A DNA stretch of 64,000 bases from Colletes latitarsis. Its lineage: Eukaryota > Arthropoda > Insecta > Hymenoptera > Colletidae. Each line of letters opens with the position of its first letter. Position 1 is the first letter of the stretch. The notes beneath the pieces are model-generated. The model was not told the origin of the DNA, did no database searches, and saw only the letters and a list, made by a program, of their open reading frames with translations. Below, in pieces: positions 10,001 through 24,100 of this stretch. The position numbers and the translations under genes were made by a program. The stretch spans positions 15,518,001 through 15,582,000 of the forward strand of contig NW_027488366.1 of NCBI RefSeq assembly GCF_051014445.1, read 5' to 3'.

Positions 10001-13000
10001 CAAAACCAGGTTTAATTGAATGTTTCTGTGTGGTACCACATTACTACGTGATCCAAACCAGTAAAAACCCAGGATCCGTTCTACAAGTATGTGAAGAATG
10101 CGAAAGTATGAGTCTGATGAGAGAAAATCCCAGGCCTAACCTAGACCTAACATGCGTTATCCTGAAAGATATTCATCGAAACCTGGTTTAATCGACTGTT
10201 TCAGTGTGGTACCACATTACTATGTGATCCAAACCAGAAAATAACCCAGGATCTGTTCAACGAGTATGTGAAGTGTGCGAAAGTATGAGTCTGATGAGGT
10301 CAAATCCCAGACCAATCCCAGACTTGACTTGCGTTATCCTCTAAAATATTGATCGAAACCAGGTTTAATCGACTGTTTCAGTGTGGTACCACATTACTAC
10401 GTGATCCAAACCAGAAAAAACCCAGGATCAGTTCAACAAGTATAAGAAGAATGCGAAAGTATGAGTCTGATGAGGGCTAATCCCAGACCTATCCCAGACC
10501 TAACTTGCGTTATCCTCTAAAATATTGATCGAAACCAGGTTTAACCGACTGTTTCAGTGTGGAACCACATTACTACGTGATCCATACCAGAAAAAACCCA
10601 GGATCAGTTCAACAAGTATGTGAAGAATGCGAAAGTATGAGTCTGATGAGTGAAAATCCCAGACCTGACCTAGACCTAACATGCGTTATCCTCAAAAATA
10701 TTGATCGAAACCTGGTTTAGTCGACTGTTTGAGTGTAGTATCACACTACTACGTGACCCAAACCAGAAAAAACCCGGGATCTGTTCAACAAGTATGTGAA
10801 AAACGCGAAAGTATGAGCCTGATGAGGGCAAATCCCGGACCTATCCCAGACGTAACTTGCGTTATCCTCTAAAATATTGATCAAAACCAGGTTTAATTGA
10901 ATGTTTCTGTGTGGTACCACATTACTACGTGATCCAAACCAGTAAAAACCCAGGATCCGTTCTACAAGTATGTGGGGAATGCGAAAGTATGAGTCTGATG
11001 AGTGAAAATCCCAGGCCTAACCTAGACCTAACATGCGTTATCCTGAAAGATATTGATCGAAACCTGGTTTAATCGACTGTTTCAGTGTGGTACCACATTA
11101 CTATGTGATCCAAACCAGAAAATAACCCAGGATCTGTTCAACGAGTATGTGAAGTGTGCGAAAGTATGAGTCTGATGAGGTCAAATCCCAGACCTATCCC
11201 AGACCTAACATGTGTTATCCTCTAAAATATTTATCAAGACCAGGTTTAATTGATTGTTTCAGTGTGGACCCACATTACTACGTGATCCAAACCAGAAAAA
11301 ACACAGGATCCGTTCAACAAGTATGTGAAGAATGCGAAAGTATGAGTCTGATGAGTGAAAATCCCAGGCCTAACCCAGACCTAAGATGCTTTATCCTCTA
11401 AAATATTGAGCGAAACCAGGTTTAATGGACTGTTTCAGTGTGGTACCACACTACTACGGGATCCAAACCAGAAAAAACCCAGGATCTGTTCAACAAGTAC
11501 GTGAAAAACGCGACAGTATGGGCCTGATGAGGGCAAATCCCAGACCTATCCCAGACCTAACTTGCGTTGTCCTCTAAAATATTGATGGAAACCAGGTTTA
11601 ATTGACTGTTTCAGTGTTGTACTTCATTACTACGTGATGCAATCCAGAAAAGCTCAGGATCTAGCCATCAAGTATGAGAAATATGCGAAAGAATGACCCT
11701 GATGAGAGCAAATCCCAGACCTATCCCAGACCTAACTTGCGTTGTCCTCTAAAACATTGATGGAAACCAGGTTTAATTGACTGTTTCAGTGTTGTACTTC
11801 ATTACTACGTGATGCAATCCAGAAAAAGCTCAGGATCTAGCCATCAAGTATGAGAAATATGCGAAAGAATGAGCCTGATGAGAGCAAATCCCAGACCTAT
11901 CCCAGACCTAACATGCGTTATCCTCAAAAATATTGTTCGAAACCTGGTTTAATCGACTGTTTCAGTGTGGTACCACATTACTATGTGATCCAAACCAGAA
12001 AATGACACAGGATCTGTTCAACGAGTATGTGAAGAAAGCGAAAGTATGAGTCTGATGAGGGCTAATCCCAGACCTATCCCAGACCTAACTTGCGATATCC
12101 TCTAAAATATTGATCGAAACCAGGTTTAATTGACTGTTTTATTGTGGTACCACACTACTACAGGATCCAAACCAGAAAAAACCCAGGATCTGTTCAACAA
12201 GTATGTGAAAAACGCGAAAGTATGTGCCTGATGAGGGCAAATCCCAGACCTATCCCAGACCTAACTTGCGTTGTCCTCTAAAATATTGATGGAAACCAGG
12301 TTTAATTGACTGTTTCAGTGTTGTACCACATTACTACGTGGTACAATCCAGAAACAGCCCAGGATCTAGCCATGAAGTATGAGAGATATGCGAAAGTATG
12401 AGCTTGCTGAGGGCAAATCCTAGACCTAACCCAAGCCTAACATGCGTTATCCTCTAAAATATTTATCAAGACCAGGTTTAATTGATTGTTTCACTGTGGA
12501 CCCACATAACTACGTGATCCAAACCAGAAAAAACCCAGCATCCGTTCAACACGTATGTGAGGAATGCGAAAGTATGAGTCTGATGAGTGAAAATCCCAGG
12601 CCTAACCTAGACCTAACATGCGTTATCCTCAAAAATATAGATCGAAACCTGGTTTAATCGACTGTTTCAGGGTGGTACCACATTACTATGTGATCCAAAC
12701 CAGAAAATAACCCAGGATCTGTTAAACGAGTATGTGAAGTGTGCGAAAGTATGAGGCTGATGAGGGCAAATCCCATACCTATCCCAGACCTAACATGCGT
12801 TATCCACTAAAATATTTATCAAGACCAGGTTTAATTGATTGTTTCACTGTGGACCCACATTACTACGTGATCCAAACCAGAAAAAACCCAGCATCCGTTC
12901 AACAAGTATGTGAAAAACGCGAAAGTATGAGCCTGATGAGGGCAAATCCCAGACCTATCCCAGACCTAACTTGCGTTGTCCCCTAAAATATTGATGGAAA

Positions 13001-13850
13001 CCAGGTTTAGTTGATTGTTTCAGTGTGGTCTCACATTATTACGTGATCCAAACCAGAAAAAACCCAGGATCTGTTCAACATGTATGAGAAATATGCGAAA
13101 GAATGAGCCTGATGAGAGCAAATCCCAGACCTAACCTAGACCTAACATGAATTTTTCTCTAAAATATTGATCGAAACCAGGTTTAATCCACTGCTTCAGT
13201 GTGGTACCAAATTACTACGTGATCCAAACCAGAAAAAACCCAGGATCAGTTCAACAAGTATGAGAAGAATGCGAAAGTATGAGTCTCATGAGCGAAAATC
13301 CTAGACCTAACCTAGACCCAACATCCGTTATCCTCTAAGCAATTGATCCAAACCAGCTTTAATGGACTGTTTCAGTGTGGTACCACACTACTACGTTGTA
13401 CAAACCAGAAAAAACCCAGGATCTGTTCAACAAGTATGTGAAAAACGCGAAAGTATGAGCCTGATGAGGGCGAATCCCAGACCTATGCCAGACCTAACTT
13501 GCGTTATCCTCTAAAATATTGATCGAAACCAGGTTTAATTGACTGTTTCAGCGTGGTACCACATTACTACGTGATACAAACCAGAAACAGCCCAGGATCT
13601 AGCCATGAAGTATGAGAAATATGCGAAAGTATGAGCCTGCTGGGGGCAAATCCTAGACCTAAGCCAAACCTAACATGCGTTATCCTCTAAAATATTTATC
13701 AAGACCAGGTTTAATTGATTGTTTCAGTGTGGTACCACATTACTACATGAACCAAACCAGAAAAAACCCAGGATCCGTTCAACAAGTATGTGAAGAATGC
13801 GAAAGTATGAGTCTCATGAGCGAAAATCCTAGACCTAACCTAGACCTAAC

Positions 13851-14026
13851 ATCCGTTATCCTCTAAAATATTGATCCAAACCAGGTTTAATGGACAGTTT
13901 CAGTGTGGTACCACTTTACTACGTGATCCAAAGCAGAAAAAACCCTCGATCAGGTCAACATGTATGTTAAAACTGCGAAAGTATGACCCTGATCAGGGCA
14001 AATCCCAGGCCTAACCTAGACCTAAC
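13851..14026 (+). repeat. Type G monomer, exemplar (176 bp), first of eight
   Basis: This is the most divergent type. The 3' module reads GATCCAAAGCAGAAAAAACC, CTCGATCAGGTCAACATG, TATGTTAAAACTGCG and GACCCTGATCAGGGC. It is followed by a unit starting ATGCGCTGTCC. Eight copies were found, starting at 13851, 19313, 27948, 28828, 29708, 31117, 35168 and 63176. Seven lie in the 13.8-35.4 kb zone. The 28828 copy has one extra A and is 177 bp. Low copy number and linkage to a fixed block make it a good marker for tracing duplications. Confidence 0.92.
13987..13998. other. Type-G-specific 12-bp palindrome
   Basis: CCCTGATCAGGG is a perfect dyad found only in type G units, where other types read GCCTGATGAGGGC or GTCTGATGAGTG. 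It is intact in the seven zone II copies. It is broken (CCCTGATGAGTG) in the outlying copy near 63,311. Confidence 0.93.
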
Positions 14027-16490
14027 ATGCGCTGTCCTCTAAAATATTGATGGAAACCAGGTTTAATTGACTGTTTCAGTGTTGTACTTCATTACTACGT
14101 GATCCAATCCTGAAATAGCCCAGGATCGAGCCCTCAAGTATGAGAAATATGCGAAAGAATGAGCCTGATGAGAGAAAATCCCAGGGCTATCCTAGACCTA
14201 ACATGCGTTATCCTCTAAAATATTTATCAAGACCAGGTTTAATTGAATGTTTCAGAGTGGTACCACATTATTACATGAACCAAAACAGAAAAAACCCAGG
14301 ACCCGTTCAACAAGTATGTGAACAATGCGAAAGTATGAGTCTCATGATCGAAAATCCCTGGCCTAACCTAGACCTAACTTGCGTTATCCTCTAAAATATT
14401 GATCGAAACCAGGTTCAATCGACTGTTTCAGTGTGGTACCACATTACTACGTGATCCAAACCAGAAAAAACCCAGGATCAGTTCAACAAGTATAAGAAGA
14501 ATGCGAAAGTATGAGTCTGATGGGTGAAAATCCCAGGGCTAACCTAGACCTAACATGCGTTATCCTCTAAAATATTGATCCAAACCAGGTTTAATGGACT
14601 GTTTCAGTTTGGTACCACATTACTACGTGATCCAAACCGGGAAAAACCCAGGATCAGTTCAACAAGTATGTGAAGAATGCGAAAGTATGAGTCTGAAGGG
14701 GGCAAATCCCAGACCTATCCCAGACCTAACATGCGTTATCCTCTAAAATATATATCTAGACCAGGTTTAATTGATTGTTTCAGTGTGGACCCATATTACT
14801 ACGTGATCCAAACCAGAAAAAACCCAGGTTCCGTTCAAAAAGTATGTGAAGAATGCGAATGTATGAGTCTGATGAGTGAAAATCCCAGGCCTAACCTAGA
14901 CCTAACATGAGTTATCCTCAAAAATATTGATCGAAACCAGGTTTAATCGACTGTTTCAGTGTGGTACCACATTACTACGTGATCCAAACCAGAAAAAACC
15001 CAGGATCCGTTCAACAAGTATGTGAAGAATGCGAAAGTATGAGTGTGATGTGTGAAAATCCCAGGCCTAACCTAGACCTAACATGCGTTATCCTCAAAAA
15101 TATTGATCGAAACGTGGTTTAATCGACTCTTTCAGTGTGGTGCCACATTACTATGTGATCCAAACCAGAATTAACCCAGGATCTGTTCAACGAGTATGTG
15201 AAGTGTGCGAAAGTATGAGTCTGATGAGGTCAAATCCCAGACCAATCCCAGACTTAACTTGCGTTATCCTCTAAAATATTGATCGAAACGAGGTTTAATC
15301 GACTGTTTCAGTGTGGTACCACATTACTACGTGATCCAAACCAGAAAAAACCCAGGATCACTTCAACAAGTATAAGAAGAATGCGAAAGTATGAGTCTGA
15401 TGAGTGAAAATCCCAGGGCTAACCTAGACCTAACATGCGTTATTCTCTAAAATATTGATCCAAACCAGGTTTAATGGACTGTTTCAGTGTGGTACCACAT
15501 TACTACGTGATACAAGCCAGACATAACACAGGATCCGTTCAACAAGTATGTGAGGAATGCGAAAGTATGAGTCTGATGAGTGAAAATCCCAGGCCTAACC
15601 TAGACCTAACATGCGTTATCCTCAAAAATATTGATCGAAACCTGGTTTAATCGACTGTTTCAGTTTGGTACCACATTACTATGTGATCCAAACCAGAAAA
15701 TAACCCAGGATCTGTTCAACGAGTATGTGAAGTGTGCGAAAGTATGAGTCTGATGAGGACAAATCCCAGACCTATCCCAGACCTAACATGCGTTATCCTC
15801 TAAAAGATTTATCAAGACCAGGTTTAATTGATTGTTTCAGTGTGGACCCACATTACTACGTGATCCAAACCAGAAAAAACCCAGGATCCGTTCAAAAAGT
15901 ATGTGAAGAATGCGAATGTATGAGTCTGATGAGTGAAAATCCCAGGCCTAACCTAGACCTAACATGAGTTATCCTCAAAAATATTGATCGAAACCTGGTT
16001 TAATCGACTGTTTCAGTGTGGTACCACATTACTACGTGATCCAAACCAGAAAAAACCCAGGATCAGTTCAACAAGTATAAGAAGGATGCGAAAGTATGAG
16101 TCTGATGGGTGAAAATCCCAGGGCTATCCTAGACCTAACATGAGTTATCCTCAAAAATATTGATCGAAACCAGGTTTAATCGACTGTTTCAGTGTGGTAC
16201 CACATTACTACGTGATCCAAACCAGAAAAAACCCAGGATCCGTTCAACAAGTATGTGAAGAATGCGAAAGTATGAGTGTGATGTGTGAAAATCCCAGGCC
16301 TAACCTAGACCTAACATGCGTTATCCTCAAAAATATTGATCGAAACGTGGTTTAATCGACTCTTTCAGTGTGGTGCCACATTACTATGTGATCCAAACCA
16401 GAAAATAACCCAGGATCTGTTCAACGAGTATGTGAAGTGTGCGAAAGTATGAGTCTGATGAGTGAAAATCCCCGGCCTAACCTAGACCTA

Positions 16491-18003
16491 ACTTGCGTTA
16501 TCCTCTAAAATATTGATCGAAACCAGGTTTAATCGACTGTTTCAGTGTGGTACCACATTACTACGTGATCCAAACCAGAAAAAACCCAGGATCAGTTCAA
16601 CAAGTATAAGAAGGATGCGAAAGTATGAGTCTGATGGGTGAAAATCCCAGGGCTAACCTAGACCTAACATGCGTTATCCTCTAAAATATTGATCCAAACC
16701 AGGTTTAATCGACTGTTTCAGTGTGGACCCACATTACTACGTGATCCAAACCAGAAAAAACCCAGGATCAGTTCAACAAGTATAAGAAGGATGCGAAAGT
16801 ATGAGTCTGATGGGTGAAAATCCCAGGGCTAACCTAGACCTAACATGCGTTATCCTCTAAAATATTGATCGAAACCAGGTTTAATTGACTGTTTTAGTGT
16901 GGTACCACATTACTACGTGATCCAAACCAGAAAAAACCCAGGATCTGTTCAACGAGTATGTGAAAAACGCGAAACTGTGAGCCTGATGAGGGCAAATCTT
17001 AGACCTAACCCAGACCTAAGATGCGTTGTCCTCTAAAATATTTATCCAGACCAGGTTTCATTGAATGTTTCAGTGTGGTACCACATAACTACGTGATCCA
17101 AACCAGTAAAAACCCAGGATCCGTTTAACAGGTATGTGAGGAATGCGAATGTATGAGTCTGATGAGTGAAAATCCCAGGCCTAACCTAGACCTAACATGC
17201 GTTATCCTCAAAAATATTGATCGAAACCTGGTTTAATCGACTGTTTCAGTGTGGTACCACATTACTATGTGATCCAAACCAGAAAATAACCCAGGATCCG
17301 TTCAACAAGTATGTGAAGAATGCGAAAGTATGAGTCTGATGAGTGAAAATCCCAGGCCTAACCTAGATCTAACATGCGTTATCCTGAAAGATATTGATCG
17401 AAACCTGGTTTAATCGACTGTTTCAGTGTGGTACCACATTACTATGTGATCCAAACCAGAAAATAACCCAGGATCTGTTCAACGAGTATGTGAAGTGAGC
17501 GAAAGTATGAGTCTGATGAGGTCAAATCCCAGACCAATCCCAGACTTAACTTGCGTTATCCTCTAAAATATTGATCGAAACCAGGTTTAATCGACTGTTT
17601 CAGTGTGGTACCATATTACTACGTGATCCAAACCAGAAAAAACCCAGGATCAGTTCAACAAGTATAAGAAGAATGCGAAAGTATGAGTCTGATGAGTGAA
17701 AATCCCAGGGCTAACCTAGACCTAACATGCGTTATCCTCTAAAATATTGATCGAAACCTGGTTTAATCGACTGTCTCAGTTTGGTACCACATTACTATGT
17801 GATCCAAACCAGAAAATAACCCAGGATCTGTTCAACGAGTATGTGAAGTGTGCGAAAGTATGAGTCTGATGAGGGCTAATCCCAGACCTATCCCAGACCT
17901 AACTTGCGTTATCCTCTAAAATATTGATCGAAACCAGGTTTAACCGACTGTTTCAGTGTGGAACCACATTACTACGTGGTCCAAACCAGAAAAAACCCAG
18001 GAT
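16491..18003 (+). repeat. Block duplicated at 22127-23641 (offset about 5,637 bp, 32 monomers)
   Basis: About 1.5 kb is shared, including AAGAAGGATGCG, ACCCAGACCTAAGATGCG and the GTCTCAGTTTGG core. The offset grows by one base because the second copy has CCTGGAAAAAACCC near 22,565. Confidence 0.85.
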
Positions 18004-21000
18004 CCGTTCTACAAGTATGTGAAGAATGCGAAAGTATGAGTCTGATGAGTGAAAATCCCAGGCCTAACCTAGACCTAACATGCGTTATCCTGAAAAATAT
18101 TGATCGAAACCTGGTTTAATCGACTGTTTCAGTGTGGTACCACATTACTATGTGATCCAAACCAGAAAATAACCCGGGATCTGTTCAACGAGTATGTGAA
18201 GTGTGCGAAAGTATGAGTCTGATGAGGGCAAATCCCAGACCTATCCCAGACCTAACATATGTTATCCTCTAAAATATTTATCAAGACCAGGTTCAATTGA
18301 TTGTTTCACTGTGGACCCACATTACTACGTGATCCAAACCAGAAAAAACCCAGCATCCGTTCAACACGTATGTGAGGAATGCGAAAGTATGAGCCTGATC
18401 AGGGCAAATCCCAGACCTATCCCAGACCTAACTTGCGTTGTCCCCTAAAATATTGATGGAAACCAGGTTTAGTTGATGGTTTCAGTGTGGTCCCACATTA
18501 TTACGTGATCCAAACCAGAAAAAACCCAGGATCTGTTCAACATGTATGAGAAATATGCGAAAGAATGAGCCTGATGAGAGCAAATCCCAGACCTAACCTA
18601 GACCTTACATGAATTTTTCTCTAAAATATTGATCGAAACCAGGTTTAATCCACTGCTTCAGTGTGGTACCAAATTACTACGTGATCCAAACCAGAAAAAA
18701 CCCAGGATCAGTTCAACAAGTATGAGAAGAATGCGAAAGTATGAGTCTGATGAGTGAAAATCCCAGGGCTAACCTAGACCTAACATGCGTTATCCTCTAA
18801 GCAATTGATCCAAACCAGCTTTAATGGACTGTTTCAGTGTGGTACCACACTACTACGTGATACAAACCAGAAAAAACCCAGGATCTGTTCAACAAGTATG
18901 TGAAAAACGCGAAAGTATGAGCCTGATGAGGGCGAATCCCAGACCTATGCCAGACCTAACTTGCGTTATCCTCTAAAATATTGATCGAAACCAGGTTTAA
19001 TTGACTGTTTCAGCGTGGTACCACATTACTACGTGATACAAACCAGAAACAGGCCAGGATCTAGCCATGAAGTATGAGAAATATGCGAAAGTATGAGCCT
19101 GCTGGGGGCAAATCCTAGACCTAAGCCAAACCTAACATGCGTTATCCTCTAAAATATTTATCAAGACCAGGTTTAATTGATTGTTTCAGTGTGGTACCAC
19201 ATTACTACATGAACCAAACCAGAAAAAACCCAGGATCCGTCCAACAAGTATGTGAAGAATGCGAAAGTATGAGTCTCATGAGCGAAAATCCTAGACCTAA
19301 CCTAGACCTAACATGCGTTATCCTCTAAAATATTGATCCAAACCAGGTATAATGGACTGTTTCAGTGTGGTACCACTTTACTACGTGATCCAAAGCAGAA
19401 AAAACCCTCGATCAGGTCAACATGTATGTTAAAACTGCGAAAGTATGACCCTGATCAGGGCAAATCCCAGGCCTACCCTAGACCTAACATGCGCTGTCCT
19501 CTAAAATATTGATGGAAACCAGGTTTAATTGACTGTTTCAGTGTTGTACTTCATTACTACGTGATCCAATCCAGAAAAAGCCCAGGATCGAGCCCTCAAG
19601 TATGAGAAATATGCGAAAGAATGAGCCTGATGAGAGAAAATCCCAGACCTAACCTAGACCTAACATGAATTATTCTCTAAAATATTGGTCGAAACCAGGT
19701 TTAATTGACTGATTCAGTGTGGTCCCACATTACTACGTGATCCAAACCAGAAAAAACCCAGGATCCGTTCAACAAGTATGTGAAGAATGTGAAATATGTG
19801 TCTGATGAGTGAAAATCCCGGGCCTAACCTAGACCTAGCATGCGTTATCCTCAAAAATATTGATCGAAACGTGGTTTAATCGACTGTTTCAGTGTGGTGC
19901 CACATTACTATGTGATCCAAACCAGAAAAAAACCCAGGATCTGTTCAACGAGTATGTGAGGTGTGCGAAAGTATGAGGCTGATGAGGTCAAATCCCAGAC
20001 CAATCCCAGACTTAACTTGCGTTATCCTCTAAAATATTGATCGAAACCAGGTTTAATCGACTGCTTCAGTGTGGTACCACATTACTACGTGATCCAAACC
20101 AGAAAAAACCCAGGATCAGTTCAACAAGTATAAGAAGAATGCGAAAGTATGAGTCTGATGGGTGAAAATCCCAGGGCTAACCTAGACCTAACATGCGTTA
20201 TCCTCTAAAATATTGATCCAAACCAGGTTTAATGGACTGTTTCAGTGTGGTACCACATTACTACGTGATATAAACCAGAAAAAACCCAGGATCCGTTCAA
20301 CAAGTATGTGAGGAATGCGAAAGTATGAGTCTGATGAGTGAAAATCCCAGGCCTAACCTAGACCTAACATGCGTTATCCTCAAAAATATTGGTCGAAACC
20401 TGGTTTAATCGACTGTTTCAGTTTGGTACCACATTTCTACGTGATACAAACCAGAAAAAACCCAGGATCTGTTCAACAAGTATGTGAGAAACGCGAAAGT
20501 ATGAGCCTGATGAGGGCGAATCCCAGACCTATGCCAGACCTAACTTGCGTTATCCTCTAAAATATTGATCGAAACCAGGTTTAATTGACTGTTTCAGCGT
20601 GGTACCACATTACTACGTGATACAAACCAGAAACAGCTCAGGATCTAGCCATGAAGTGTGAGAAATATGCGAAAGTATGAGCCTGCTGGGGGCAAATCCT
20701 AGACCTAAGCCAAACCTAACATGCGTTATCCTCTAAAATATTTATTAAGACCAGGTTTAATTGAATGTTTCAGAGTGGTATCACATTATTACATGAACCA
20801 AACCAGAAAAAACCCAGGACCCGTTCAACAAGTATGTGAACAATGCGAAAGTATGAGTCTCATGATCGAAAATCCCAGACCTAACCTAGACCCAACATGC
20901 GTTATCCTCTAAAATATTGATCCAAACCAGGTTTAATCGACTGTTTCAGTGTGGTACCACATTACTACGTGATCCAAACCAGAAAAAACCCAGGATCAGT

Positions 21001-21093
21001 TCAACAAGTATAAGAAGAATGCGAAAGTATGAGTCTGATGGGTGAAAATCCCAGGGCTAACCTAGACCTAACATGCGTTATCCTCTAAAATAT

Positions 21094-21158
21094 TGATCCA
21101 AACCAGGTTTAATCGACTGTTTCAGTGTGGTACCACATTACTACGTGATCCAAACCAG
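21094..21158 (+). repeat. 13-bp direct repeat 52 bp apart inside one monomer
   Basis: TGATCCAAACCAG is present at 21094-21106 and again at 21146-21158 in the same unit. Most monomers keep both copies, with the first usually TGATCGAAACCAG. This may be a trace of an older, shorter repeat unit. Confidence 0.85.
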
Positions 21159-24100
21159 AAAAAACCCAGGATCAGTTCAACAAGTATAAGAAGAATGCGA
21201 AAGTATGTGTCTGATGGGTGAAAATCCCAGGGCTAACCTAGACCTAACATGCGTTATCCTCTAAAATATTGATCCAAACCAGGTTTAATGGACTGTTTCA
21301 GTTTGGTACCACATTACTACGTGATCCAAACCGGAAAAAACCCAGGATCAGTTCAACAAGTATGTGAAGAATGCGAAAGTATGAGTCTGATGGGTGAAAA
21401 TCCCAGGGCTAACCTAGACCTAACATGCGTTATCCTCTAAAATATTGATCCAAACCAGGTTTAATGGACTGTTTCAGTTTGGTACCACATTACTACGTGA
21501 TCCAAACCGGAAAAAACCCAGGATCAGTTCAACAAGTATGTGAAGAATGCGAAAGTATGAGTCTGATGGGGGCAAATCCCAGACCTATCCCAGACCTAAC
21601 ATGCGTTATCCTCTAAAATATATATCAAGACCAGGTTTAATTGATTGTTTCAGTGTGGACCCACATTACTACGTGATCCAAACCAGAAAAAACCCAGGAT
21701 CCGTTCAAAAAGTATGTGAAGAATGCGAATGTATGAGTCTGATGAGTGAAAATCCCAGGCCTAACCTAGACCTAACATGCGTTATCCTCAAAAATATTGA
21801 TCGAAACCTGGTTTAATCGACTGTTTCAGTGTGGTACCACATTACTATGTGATCCAAACCAGAAAATAACCCAGGATGTGTTCAGCGAGTATGTGAAGTG
21901 TGCGAAAGTATGAGTCTGATGAGGGCAAATCCCAGACCTATCCCAGACCTAACACGCGTTATCCTCTAAAATATTTATCCAGACCAGGTTTCATTGAGTG
22001 TTTCAGTGTGGTACCACTTTACTACGTGATACAATCCAGAAATAGCCCAGGATCTAGCCATGAAGTATGAGAAATATGCGATAGTAAGAGCCTGATGAGG
22101 GCAAATCCTAGACCTATCCCAGACCTAACTTGCGTTATCCTCTAAAATATTGATCGAAACCAGGTTTAATCGACTGTTTCAGTGTGGTACCACATTACTA
22201 CGTGATCCAAACCAGAAAAAACCCAGGATCAGTTCAACAAGTATAAGAAGGATGCGAAAGTATGAGTCTGATGGGTGAAAATCCCAGGGCTAACCTAGAC
22301 CTAACATGCGTTATCCTCTAAAATATTGATCCAAACCAGGTTTAATCGACTGTTTCAGTGTGGACCCACATTACTACGTGATCCAAACCAGAAAAAACCC
22401 AGGATCAGTTCAACAAGTATAAGAAGGATGCGAAAGTATGAGTCTGATGGGTGAAAATCCCAGGGCTAACCTAGACCTAACATGCGTTATCCTCTAAAAT
22501 ATTGATCGAAACCAGGTTTAATTGACTGTTTTAGTGTGGTACCACATTACTACGTGACCCAAACCTGGAAAAAACCCAGGATCTGTTCAACGAGTATGTG
22601 AAAAACGCGAAACTGTGAGCCTGATGAGGGCAAATCTTAGACCTAACCCAGACCTAAGATGCGTTGTCCTCTAAAATATTTATCCAGACCAGGTTTCATT
22701 GAATGTTTCAGTGTGGTACCACATAACTACGTGATCCAAACCAGTAAAAACCCAGGATCCGTTTAACAAGTATGTGAGGAATGCGAATGTATGAGTCTGA
22801 TGAGTGAAAATCCCAGGCCTAACCTAGACCTAACATGCGTTATCCTCAAAAATATTGATCGAAACCTGGTTTAATCGACTGTTTCAGTGTGGTACCACAT
22901 TACTATGTGATCCAAACCAGAAAATAACCCAGGATCCGTTCAACAAGTATGTGAAGAATGTGAAAGTATGAGTCTGATGAGTGAAAATCCCAGGCCTAAC
23001 CTAGACCTAACATGCGTTATCCTGAAAGATATTGATCGAAACCTGGTTTAATCGACTGTTTCAGTGTGGTACCACATTACTATGTGATCCAAACCAGAAA
23101 ATAACCCAGGATCTGTTCAACGAGTATGTGAAGTGTGCGAAAGTATGAGTCTGATGAGGTCAAATCCCAGCCCAATCCCAGACTTAACTTGCGTTATCCT
23201 CTAAAATATTGATCGAAACCAGGTTTAATCGACTGTTTCAGTGTGGTACCATATTACTACGTGATCCAAACCAGAAAAAACCCAGGATCAGTTCAACAAG
23301 TATAAGAAGAATGCGAAAGTATGAGTCTGATGAGTGAAAATCCCAGGGCTAACCTAGACCTAACATGCGTTATCCTCTAAAATATTGATCGAAACCTGGT
23401 TTAATCGACTGTCTCAGTTTGGTACCACATTACTATGTGATCCAAACCAGAAAATAACCCAGGATCTGTTCAACGAGTATGTGAAGTGTGCGAAAGTATG
23501 AGTCTGATGAGGGCTAATCCCAGACCTATCCCAGACCTAACTTGCGTTATCCTCTAAAATATTGATCGAAACCAGGTTTAACCGACTGTTTCAGTGTGGA
23601 ACCACATTACTACGTGGTCCAAACCAGAAAAAACCCAGGATCAGTTCAAGAAGTATGTGAAGAATGCGAAAGTATGAGTCTGATGAGTGAAAATCCCAGG
23701 CCTAACCTAGACCTAACATGCGTTATCCTCAAAAATATTGATCGAAACCTGGTTTAGTCGACTGTTTGAGTGTAGTATCACACTACTACGTGACCCAAAC
23801 CAGAAAAAACCCAGGATCTGTTCAACAAGTATGTGAAAAACGCGAAAGTATGAGCCTGATGAGGGCAAATCCCGGACCTATCACAGACCTAACTTGCGTT
23901 ATCCTCTAAAATATTGATCGAAACCAGGTTTAATTGAATGTTTCTGTGTGGTACCACATTACTACGTGATCGAAACCAGTAAAAACCCAGGATCCGTTCA
24001 ACAAGTATGTGAAGAATGCGAAAGTATGAGTCTGATGAGTGAAAATCCCAGGCCTAACCCAGACCTAAGATGCTTTATCCTCTAAAATATTTATCCAGAA

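Larger units (their letters stand above)
1..13500 (+). repeat. Zone I: mosaic of A, B, C, D and F monomers
   Basis: This stretch holds only satellite. It is dominated by A/B dimers, C units, D units and a B-like variant with GTCTCAGTTTGG. Private variants recur in blocks: GACCGACAG-type cores (TTTAACCGACAG) at 2,261 and 7,901, TATGTGGGGAATGCG at 5,861 and 10,969, and GATCTGTTAAACGAG at 3,908 and 12,718. Blocks are reused within the zone at offsets of 29, 32 and 48 monomers. The right boundary is soft. Confidence 0.6.
12795..14175 (+). repeat. Block duplicated at 18257-19637 (offset 5,462 bp, 31 monomers)
   Basis: The two stretches share type G, the TAAGCAATTGATCC variant and the CCTGCTGGGGGC unit. 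They are less alike than the younger blocks, and a short patch at 13283-13327 differs sharply (see findings). Confidence 0.82.
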
